Origin: CAZIVE01 sp964542435
Lineage (GTDB): Bacteria; Bacteroidota; Bacteroidia; Bacteroidales; Tannerellaceae
NCBI GenBank assembly: GCA_964542435.1
Contig: CAZIVE010000044.1
Span: 1 to 20,934, forward strand
Length of the DNA: 20,934 nt
Reading direction: 5' to 3'
How positions within the stretch are numbered: position 1 is the first letter of the stretch; every line of letters begins with the position of its first letter. Position numbers and translations under genes: made by a program. Under the pieces are notes generated by a model. The model saw nothing but the letters and a program-made list of their open reading frames with translations. It searched no databases and was not told the DNA's origin. Shown here in pieces: positions 15,030-20,934 of this stretch.

Positions 15030-16451
15030 TTAGAATTGTGCGTATATGAAGTTGTCGTAGTCGAATTTCCCGAGCGTGAAGAGGGCGAACACCAGCAGAT
15101 AGTAAACGGTCCAACGCAGCCAAGGACTTTTTTCATCCATTTTGTGCATCAGATCATAGCGATCGTTGTAATGTTCGAAGATCAGCAGTAGAAGAAGAGC
15201 CGAACCGGCCACGATGCAACTGTGGTCGCCGATGCCGATGTTCATCTCTTTCCATGATTCATGGACGCGCAGCGACATGCCGGTCAGAAAACGGCAGGCG
15301 TCGTGCAGTGAGTTGGCGCGGAAAAAGAGCAGCGATACGGCGAAGAGAAGATAGGTGCGGACAATGAATAGAATGTCGGCAACCTTCCGCCCGAACCATT
15401 TCGGCAGATAGGTGCGGAAGAAGGTGATGCGCGTTTCGAGGCAGATGATGATGCCCTGGATTAGTCCGTAGATGGCAAAGGTGATTCCCAATCCGTGCCA
15501 AAGGCCGAGCAGAAAGAAGGTGCTGAGCAGACTGAAATAGAGTCCCCATCTTCCCCAACTGCGCGTGGCGGCGGTGATCGGCACATAGAGATAATCCCGG
15601 ATCCAGAACGAGAGCGACATGTGCCATCTGCGCCAGAGATCGGCGGTGCTCTTGGCAATGAAGGGTCGGTTGAAGTTGGGCGAGAGGTCGATTCCGAACA
15701 TCTTGGCACCGCCAATGGCAATGTCTGTATATCCGGAGAAGTCGGCGTAAAGCTGGATCGGATAAAGCAGGCAGGTCATCAGCAGCTGCAAGCCCGAGAG
15801 ATCGTCCACCGTGTTGAACATGATGTCGAGATGCGGCGCGATATGATTGGCGATCAGCAGTTTCTTCATCAGTCCGAGAAGGATGAACTTCATCCCGAGA
15901 ACGGCATTCTGATAGTTGAACGCTTCGGGATTCTTCAGCTGATGCAGCAGATGACCGGGACGTTCGATAGGTCCTGAAAGAAACTTCATGAAGAAGAGCA
16001 TATAGAGCATGAAGGCGGGGAAGTTGCGCTCGGCCTTTTCATCCTGCCAATAGACGTCGGTCAGATAGCCGATGGCCTGGAAGGTATAAAACGACATTCC
16101 GAGCGGAAACACCAGACTGTGCATGACGCTTTCCTTGCTCACAGCCGGAGCGAACAGATGAACGGCATCTGCCACGATTCCCGTATAATGCAGTGCGATC
16201 CAAGAAAAGACAAGCAGTGCAATGCCGCTCACATAGACAAGCTGCGTGGGTTTGCGTTCCAACAACTGCGCCCAGAAGAAGGTGAACAGTGCCACAGCAA
16301 CCGCTGTGATGAGAAACGGCGGATAAAGCCAACCGATGAACACGAAGCTGGCCAGCAGCAGCAAGCTGTTGCGAAACCGTTTGCCGACGAGACAATAGAT
16401 AAGAAAGCTGACGCTGAAAAGCACCAGGAAACTGATCGAGAGAAATTCCAT
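15030..16451 (-). CDS. MBOAT-family acyltransferase, DltB-like
   Basis: A 473-residue polytopic inner-membrane O-acyltransferase with about eleven hydrophobic segments. Family marks are FPLGMSFYTFQAIGYL at 115-130, FLSGPIERP at 157-165, DFSGYTDIAIG at 237-247, NRPF...DLWRRWHMSLSFWIRDYLY around 261-289, and GLWHG at 316-320 with the MBOAT catalytic His319. It would move an acyl or aminoacyl group from a cytoplasmic carrier protein to the outer face of the membrane. The protein ends exactly in FIYAQF (468-473), which fits the C-terminal Tyr acyl-shuttle hexapeptide reported in MBOAT systems; Tyr470 would carry the acyl group. It starts 5 bases after the carrier-protein stop. The alginate AlgI-type alternative is less likely because the preceding genes supply a carrier and an adenylation enzyme. 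Confidence 0.87.
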   Translation of the reverse strand: MEFLSISFLVLFSVSFLIYCLVGKRFRNSLLLLASFVFIGWLYPPFLITAVAVALFTFFWAQLLERKPTQLVYVSGIALLVFSWIALHYTGIVADAVHLFAPAVSKESVMHSLVFPLGMSFYTFQAIGYLTDVYWQDEKAERNFPAFMLYMLFFMKFLSGPIERPGHLLHQLKNPEAFNYQNAVLGMKFILLGLMKKLLIANHIAPHLDIMFNTVDDLSGLQLLMTCLLYPIQLYADFSGYTDIAIGGAKMFGIDLSPNFNRPFIAKSTADLWRRWHMSLSFWIRDYLYVPITAATRSWGRWGLYFSLLSTFFLLGLWHGLGITFAIYGLIQGIIICLETRITFFRTYLPKWFGRKVADILFIVRTYLLFAVSLLFFRANSLHDACRFLTGMSLRVHESWKEMNIGIGDHSCIVAGSALLLLLIFEHYNDRYDLMHKMDEKSPWLRWTVYYLLVFALFTLGKFDYDNFIYAQF

Positions 16452-16456
16452 AAGGG

Positions 16457-16699
16457 TTATGCTGCTTTTTCGATGACGGCGTCACACAGTTCGCCGATGT
16501 CTTTCATCCTGACGATCTCTCTGAACTTGAATCGGATTTTGAAATGGTTCTCCACTTGTGCGATAATGATCATGTGCGTCAGTGAATCCCAACCTTTCAC
16601 ATCGTTCGTAGTGGATTGTTCTGTAAGATGGATCTCTTCGTTGTTAAGTACTTTCCGGAAGATGATCTCTATTTGGCTCAATACCTCTTGTTTGGTCAT
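16457..16699 (-). CDS. Acyl carrier protein, DltC-like
   Basis: An 80-residue carrier protein. The phosphopantetheine site is Ser39 in GWDSLTHM. The N-terminal helix (MTKQEVLSQIEIIFRKVL) and the length are typical of stand-alone carriers such as DltC. It should be loaded by the adenylation enzyme encoded immediately upstream, whose stop codon it overlaps by four bases (ATGA), and should hand its thioester cargo to the MBOAT encoded 5 bases downstream. A fatty-acid AcpP is excluded by context and by the WDSLTHM site, which differs from the DSLDTVEL-type site of AcpP. Confidence 0.88.
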   Translation of the reverse strand: MTKQEVLSQIEIIFRKVLNNEEIHLTEQSTTNDVKGWDSLTHMIIIAQVENHFKIRFKFREIVRMKDIGELCDAVIEKAA

Positions 16700-18204
16700 G
16701 ATTGTAACATTTTAATCTGTTCGCTGATTCTTTTCCTGTCCACTTTGTTGCTGTTCGTTGTCGGAAAATGCGACATGAATAGAATATCTTTCGGCAGCAT
16801 ATATTTGGGCAGCTGATGTTCGAGATAGAGTTGCAGCTTTCTCTTGTCGCCTTCGTTCTTCTCGACCACCAGTAGCAGTTCGTTGCATATTCCCTGAACC
16901 TTGACCGGAAGAGCCACGGCATTGCAGTCGTTGTTGAAGAAGTTCTTGGCAGCATATTCAATCTCGCTCAGTTCGATTCGGAATCCCTGAATCTTGATTT
17001 GATAGTCCATGCGTCCGCAATAGATGATGGTGCCGTCGTTGTCGAGAATACAGAGGTCGCCGGTCCTGTAATACCGTTTTCCGTTCCTCTTCACGATCAC
17101 CTTCTCGCTTCGCTCGGGATCGTTCAGATAACCTTCCATCACCTGATCTCCCGAAACCCACAGTTCGCCCATCTCGCCTTGCGAAACCTCTGTACCTTGC
17201 ATGTCGCAGATCTTTGTCTCGATGCCATCAAATGGTTTTCCGATAGCGACCATGCCGTTATGCTGTTTGCAAGTTCCCTCTTTGGGAATGCGATAAGAGG
17301 TGCAATAGATTGTGGCTTCGGTCGGTCCGTAAAGATTGACAAATTCGGCATGAGGTGCAGAACTACGAAAACGTTCCAGCAGTTCACTCTGTGATGCTTC
17401 GGCTGAAAGTCCCAGATATCTCAGATTCGGCAAATAGATCTCGTCGAAATAGGGCGAGAGAAGCTGCAGAAGTGACGGTGTGATTGTAGCAAAGGTGATT
17501 TTCTCCTGTTCCAATATTTCAAATACCTTGAAATGTTTCACCTCTTTGTAACCGACCGTATAAATGGCTGCTCCGATGGTGAGCGGATAAAGCATGGAGA
17601 CGACGGATACGTCGAAGGTAAGTTCGAACATCTGCAGCATCCGGTCATGTTCGTCCAGTTTCCATCCCAGCTGACGATAGGCATTGAAGAATGCGTTGAG
17701 GTTCTTGTGAGAGATTGGAACACCTTTGGGTTCACCTGTGCTTCCCGATGTGAAGATGATATAGGCATTGTCTTTCTCCGTTGCCGTATAATGGATCTCT
17801 TCCGAATCGCTTTTCGGCAGGTTCACAAGACTGACCACATTCATCATATCTCTCAGCGGACTGTGCCTGTCCACTGTGCCTTTTGCCAGTAACGTCCGCA
17901 AACCTGCCAATTGGGCCACTTTGATGTTGCGGCTTTCCGGATAGGAGGGATGCAGCACGACATACGTCTTTCCTGTAATGAGCAAAGCGAGGATAGCTGC
18001 ATACGTTTCGATGCTGTCATCCACGAGAATCCCGATTCTGGGTTCGTCGTTTTCTTTCAGCAGGTTGATGATCCTGCCGATTCTATCCTCGAGATCTTTG
18101 TACGAATACGATTCGCCGTTGATCACGAAGGCGGTGTTGCGCCGATAGTGCTTCAGGGAATCTACGATAGTCTCAATCCAATCTCTTTTTACGCTGTTAT
18201 TCAT
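16696..18204 (-). CDS. Amino-acid adenylation enzyme, DltA-like
   Basis: A 502-residue stand-alone AMP-forming adenylation enzyme of the length of DltA. It should activate an amino acid with ATP and load it on the carrier encoded next. Core motifs seen are FTSGSTGEPKGVP at 151-163 (ATP loop), FELTFDVSV at 193-201, LYGPTEATIY at 291-300, YRTGDL at 379-384, GRMDYQIKIQGFRIELSEIE at 397-416, and the catalytic Lys487 in NSNKVDRKR. DltA of Bacillus carries a cysteine just before a Gly-Glu pair that shapes the D-Ala pocket; in the matching stretch here (LGLSAEA, 264-270) the residue appears to be Ser267, so the substrate may not be D-Ala. No condensation, carrier or thioesterase domain is fused. It is the first gene of the four-gene unit. 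Confidence 0.85.
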   Translation of the reverse strand: MNNSVKRDWIETIVDSLKHYRRNTAFVINGESYSYKDLEDRIGRIINLLKENDEPRIGILVDDSIETYAAILALLITGKTYVVLHPSYPESRNIKVAQLAGLRTLLAKGTVDRHSPLRDMMNVVSLVNLPKSDSEEIHYTATEKDNAYIIFTSGSTGEPKGVPISHKNLNAFFNAYRQLGWKLDEHDRMLQMFELTFDVSVVSMLYPLTIGAAIYTVGYKEVKHFKVFEILEQEKITFATITPSLLQLLSPYFDEIYLPNLRYLGLSAEASQSELLERFRSSAPHAEFVNLYGPTEATIYCTSYRIPKEGTCKQHNGMVAIGKPFDGIETKICDMQGTEVSQGEMGELWVSGDQVMEGYLNDPERSEKVIVKRNGKRYYRTGDLCILDNDGTIIYCGRMDYQIKIQGFRIELSEIEYAAKNFFNNDCNAVALPVKVQGICNELLLVVEKNEGDKRKLQLYLEHQLPKYMLPKDILFMSHFPTTNSNKVDRKRISEQIKMLQS

Positions 18205-18589
18205 TTCTTTTCCACTTAATGGTTGTCATACTTGATTTGTTAACGCTCTAATTGCTTAGAAGCAACGATTCATCGTCTTTCTGCCAGAATCTCGAGAAAG
18301 ATGTCGTGGAGCGACTGCATTCACTTCAGCCTTTTGCTGCTCCGACGACAAATTTCCGAGAAAGGACCAGAGTTTTTATACATGAATCTGCCCCAATAAC
18401 GTTACGCGTTAGAAAAACCCCTACTGAAAGGATCGATTTTATGTGAAAAGGCTGTCGTTCCAAGACTTTTTCTCATCTTTTGTAATTTCTTAACCTGCTA
18501 TAGAGATTAAACCGAAGTTCCGTTTTCTTGTCTGAAATACATTCTCTAGGAAATTTTTGTGAGTAGTGTAAACCCTAATAATTAGTTGT
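18205..18589. other. Divergent intergenic region, no gene seen
   Basis: These 385 bases separate the minus-strand Dlt-like unit from the plus-strand PepSY gene and should hold both promoters and leaders. I find no exact TAnnTTTG box on either strand. A 64-codon frame on the plus strand (TTG start at 18252) has no recognisable protein character. The region contains an imperfect long hairpin (18290-18361) and a small one at 18252-18265 (TTGCT, loop TAGA, AGCAA). Confidence 0.7.
18290..18361. repeat. Imperfect long hairpin in the Dlt-like leader region
   Basis: Arms at 18290-18312 and 18339-18361 pair over about 19 of 23 positions, with one single-base bulge on each side of a three-base internal mismatch, around a 26-base loop. 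Its GTCGTGGAGC/GCTCCGACGAC part is the strongest. It lies about 90 bases upstream of the adenylation gene start, so it could be part of a structured 5' leader if transcription starts further upstream. Confidence 0.4.
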
Positions 18590-19399
18590 ATGAGAAGTTT
18601 CTTTTTGAAAATCCATCGTTGGATTGCCATTCCTTTGGGCCTCTTTTTTTCTATTTTGTGTTTTAGTGGTGCGCTGTTGGTGTTCCGTCATGAAATAGCG
18701 ACGTATTACGGTGTTCCCGACCATGATATGCAGTTCTTCCGAACGGTGCAAAACCTGCACCAATGGCTGTTCATGAGTCCCGCAAGTCATGATGGCACGT
18801 CTGTGGGCAAAGTCCTAACCGGCGTTGTAGCTTTGTGTTCCGTTATTCTGCTCATAACGGGCGTCATCTTGTGGTGGCCTAAGAATAAGAAGATGCTGAA
18901 AGAACGACTCAGTGTCCATTTCCATAAAGGCTGGAAAAGATTTGTCTATGACAGTCACGTTTCTCTTGGCATTTATGCCACGCTTTTCCTCTTGCTCATG
19001 GCACTTACCGGACCGACGATGTCGTTCAATTGGTATAATAAGGCAGCTTCTGCGATTATGGGTGCAAATACCGCAGCGAATGCGAAGTCTGTCGGACCAC
19101 AAAAACAGAACGGCGGTTCCGTAGCGCCTTTCCAAGACCATTCACGCGGACAGATGTCGGCCTTCAAAGGTGGAGATGGACACGGACCGGAAGGATTTCA
19201 TGGTGATCACGGTCATGGACAGAATATGTCGGGAATGGGACTGCATCAGACGTTTATGAAATTACATGGCGGACAATGGGCCGGTATGGTCGGCGAAATC
19301 GTCTATTTCCTGGCTGCACTGATTGGCGGTTTCCTGCCGATCAGCGGATATTATCTATGGTGGAAACGCAGAAAGGCGCCTTCGGTCAATAGATCTTGA
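18590..19399 (+). CDS. PepSY-associated transmembrane protein
   Basis: A 269-residue inner-membrane protein of the PepSY-TM (PiuB/FoxB-like) kind, members of which are linked to iron-siderophore or haem handling as membrane reductases. Four hydrophobic helices are seen: about 9-33 (KIHRWIAIPLGLFFSI), 75-96 (TGVVALCSVILLITGVILWW), 124-145 (SLGIYATLFLLLMALTG) and 236-258. Conserved-looking His residues sit at helix ends (IHRW, LHQW, DSHVSLG, LHGGQW) and could bind haem. Between helices 3 and 4 a His/Gly/Met-rich loop (HGPEGFHGDHGHGQNMSGMG, about 195-214) could bind metal. It lacks the large periplasmic PepSY modules of long family members. The gene ends inside the convergent fucosidase gene, overlapping by 14 bases. 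Confidence 0.78.
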   Translation: MRSFFLKIHRWIAIPLGLFFSILCFSGALLVFRHEIATYYGVPDHDMQFFRTVQNLHQWLFMSPASHDGTSVGKVLTGVVALCSVILLITGVILWWPKNKKMLKERLSVHFHKGWKRFVYDSHVSLGIYATLFLLLMALTGPTMSFNWYNKAASAIMGANTAANAKSVGPQKQNGGSVAPFQDHSRGQMSAFKGGDGHGPEGFHGDHGHGQNMSGMGLHQTFMKLHGGQWAGMVGEIVYFLAALIGGFLPISGYYLWWKRRKAPSVNRS

Positions 19400-20780
19400 A
19401 AGCTTTCATCTTCGGCTCGGCTTTGTAAGAGGTTACGACAAGGCGCACGGCTGACACGTTTCTCGGATCGAACATCTCGATGCGTTTGTGTCCGATGTTG
19501 GTGCCTTCCGCAATCTTTTCCCAATTACCGGAGCTCTCGCCTTCGAGACGATAACTCAGCACACGTTCGCCTTTAGCAATCTCTTCCTGCATCACAGCAT
19601 GGCTAACGGACGTGGGCTGATCGAAACGAATTTCATAGATCACCTCGTTTGATCCGTTGGATGAGGTGATCGTTTTGCCTTTTCCTGACATCTCTTTGAT
19701 CGGATGGTCGAAGAGACGGTGGATCTCGTTCCCAAAAGCTTCCGCACGTGCTACATCGGCATCGGGTACGAGTCCTTTGTCGTTGATCACCACGCCGAGC
19801 AGCATGTTGGTGTTCCGTCCGACGCTCGATACATATTTCTTGATCAGATCGTTCGTGTTGAACAAAGTGGAGTCTTCGCCCGCTTTCCAGAACCAGCCGC
19901 CTTGGAACGAACTGTTGTTGCGCAGTGTAAAATCCGATTCTCCGGGACACCAATAGGGCGCGTCCGGACGTCCATTCAGTCCGCCTACGGCAACGATGCC
20001 GTCGGATGAGGTCGTGGAATCTGCCGTTGCCCAGCAAGGATAAGGCGCAAATCCCTCTTCATTTCCAACCCAACGGATCAGATCCGGATAGCCGAAAGGT
20101 CCTTGAAAGGCGATGGCTCCCTTCTGATAACGGTTGATGAGTGACAGCACATCCGCTCCGCCCTTCTCGCGTGACAGAACGCCGCCGTCAAACCAGATTT
20201 CGAATAGCTTTCCGTAATTGCTCCAGAGTTCCGTCAGCTGTTCGGTTACGATGCGACGGTATTCTGCCTGTGTGACAGGTGAGCCCTTCTGTACCAATCC
20301 GGGATTGTCCACATACAGATAGCCGTTGGCAGATGTGCTGGCGTAAATGCCCGGCATGATGCCGTATTTGTGGCATGAGGCAATAAAGTCCTTTACAATG
20401 TCGCCCTTTCCATCTTTCCAGGGAGAGTTTTTGATGCTGTATTCGTGCGCCTTCGTAGGCCACAGACTGAATCCGCTGCAATGTTTGGCTACCAGGATGG
20501 CATATTTGGCACCCAGCTTCTTGGCCGTGGCGATCCATTGATCGGTATTGAGCTCTGTTGGATTGAAGCTCTTGGCATCGGGATGCGTTCCAAACTGCCG
20601 CCAGTTGTAATCGGGATGAAACACAGGCATGTCGAAATGCATCAGCACGCCGATCTCCGCGTCGGCCCATTTCTGCTGTTCCGCTGTTGGCTTAACTATT
20701 TGACCGTTGACATGAAAACTGATCAACATCAAAGTGATGATGGCAATGATTGGATGGGTAACAATATTCAGGCGTTTCAT
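19386..20780 (-). CDS. Secreted alpha-L-fucosidase, GH29
   Basis: A 464-residue glycoside hydrolase of family 29, which releases alpha-linked L-fucose with retention of configuration. The signal peptide is residues 1-26 (V-N-G before Gln27). The catalytic barrel spans about 30-345, with IGVLMHFD at 43-50, AKHCSGFSLWPT at 98-109 (His100 of the fucose site), and FEIWFDGG at 193-200, in which Asp198 is the nucleophile. Residues about 365-464 form the usual C-terminal beta-sandwich domain of GH29 enzymes. No lipobox, so periplasmic or secreted. The gene stands alone: no SusC/D pair or other glycosidase is nearby, so it is not in an obvious polysaccharide-use locus. Its 3' end overlaps the convergent PepSY gene by 14 bases. 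Probable targets are host or dietary fucosylated glycans; linkage cannot be read from the sequence. Confidence 0.92.
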   Translation of the reverse strand: MKRLNIVTHPIIAIITLMLISFHVNGQIVKPTAEQQKWADAEIGVLMHFDMPVFHPDYNWRQFGTHPDAKSFNPTELNTDQWIATAKKLGAKYAILVAKHCSGFSLWPTKAHEYSIKNSPWKDGKGDIVKDFIASCHKYGIMPGIYASTSANGYLYVDNPGLVQKGSPVTQAEYRRIVTEQLTELWSNYGKLFEIWFDGGVLSREKGGADVLSLINRYQKGAIAFQGPFGYPDLIRWVGNEEGFAPYPCWATADSTTSSDGIVAVGGLNGRPDAPYWCPGESDFTLRNNSSFQGGWFWKAGEDSTLFNTNDLIKKYVSSVGRNTNMLLGVVINDKGLVPDADVARAEAFGNEIHRLFDHPIKEMSGKGKTITSSNGSNEVIYEIRFDQPTSVSHAVMQEEIAKGERVLSYRLEGESSGNWEKIAEGTNIGHKRIEMFDPRNVSAVRLVVTSYKAEPKMKAFKIY

Positions 20781-20809
20781 CTCTGTTCTTTCTTTAGATA
20801 TTTACTATG

Positions 20810-20817
20810 CGAAGGTA
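20810..20817 (-). promoter_or_regulatory. Possible -7 box for the fucosidase
   Basis: Minus-strand TACCTTCG differs from TAnnTTTG at one position and lies 30 bases before the fucosidase ATG. No clear -33 TTG is present at the expected distance. Confidence 0.35.
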
Positions 20818-20839
20818 AGGAATTTTTGGGAAAAAGCAT

Positions 20840-20847
20840 TACTTTTG
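20840..20847 (+). promoter_or_regulatory. -7 box for tRNA-Arg
   Basis: TACTTTTG matches TAnnTTTG exactly and lies 14 bases before the tRNA-Arg gene, a sensible distance for a short tRNA leader. A -33 TTG at the usual 19-20 base spacing is not seen. Confidence 0.5.
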
Positions 20848-20861
20848 CCCACCAAAGCTCC

Positions 20862-20933
20862 GGTCTCGTAGTTCAACGGATAGAACGAAAGTTTCCTAAA
20901 CTTTAAATTTGGGTTCGATTCCCAGCGAGATCA
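20862..20933 (+). tRNA. tRNA-Arg (CCU)
   Basis: A complete 72-base cloverleaf at the window edge. The acceptor stem GGTCTCG/CGAGATC has one G-U pair and discriminator A. The D arm is AGTTCAACGGATAGAAC, and the anticodon stem AAAGT/ACTTT encloses loop TTCCTAA with anticodon CCT. The T arm is TTGGG TTCGATT CCCAG. It reads AGG codons. Anything after base 20934 is outside the window. Confidence 0.93.
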
Positions 20934-20934
20934 C

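Noticed and set aside
13998..16451. Alginate-type acetylation pair (AlgI/AlgJ-like) explanation for the MBOAT and its partner
   Set aside because: The carrier protein and adenylation enzyme joined to them by overlaps and short gaps point to a Dlt-like aminoacyl route.
18252..18446. Plus-strand 64-codon frame in the divergent spacer
   Set aside because: TTG start, no Shine-Dalgarno site, and no recognisable composition or motif; the hairpin arms lie inside it.

Overview
The window reads as a chromosomal segment of a Gram-negative Bacteroidales bacterium, plausibly Prevotellaceae. The evidence is: promoter -7 boxes of the Bacteroidetes type (TAnnTTTG); an ECF sigma / FecR anti-sigma / STN-domain TonB receptor cassette; a family GH29 fucosidase with its own signal peptide; and secreted proteins whose predicted signal peptidase I cleavage leaves a Gln at +1. 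A run of 100 N (7135-7234) marks a scaffold join, so the order across that point is an assembly inference.

Left part (1-7134, all minus strand): a compact unit gyrB > cytoplasmic C26-M19 fusion peptidase > secreted C26-M19 fusion peptidase > lipoprotein glutaminyl cyclase (M28 family) > sufE. It starts from a -7 box just inside the contig edge and ends at a clear intrinsic terminator at the start of the window. Middle (7235-8774): rpsT sits between two identical tRNA-Glu(UUC) genes on the minus strand. They are read from a good promoter that lies back to back with the recO promoter.

8917-13538 (plus strand): an outer-membrane beta-barrel protein, an ECF sigma factor, a FecR-type anti-sigma factor and a TonB-dependent transducer/receptor, closely spaced or overlapping. 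This is a cell-surface signalling and uptake unit with no SusD partner. It is followed by 459 bp without a convincing gene, which holds a decaying tandem array of 42-bp units.

13998-18204 (minus strand): the most interesting part. Four genes in the order adenylation enzyme > acyl carrier protein > MBOAT > membrane-anchored DltD/SGNH-like protein mirror the Gram-positive dltA-C-B-D logic for putting aminoacyl esters on an envelope polymer, in an organism expected to lack teichoic acids. The MBOAT ends exactly in a hexapeptide (FIYAQF) that fits the C-terminal tyrosine acyl-shuttle motif described for such systems. The adenylation domain appears to lack the cysteine associated with D-Ala selection in DltA, so the cargo may differ.

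18205-20934: a 385-bp divergent spacer with an imperfect hairpin, a small PepSY-type membrane protein with a His/Gly/Met-rich loop, a convergently overlapping GH29 alpha-L-fucosidase, and a tRNA-Arg(CCU) at the window edge.
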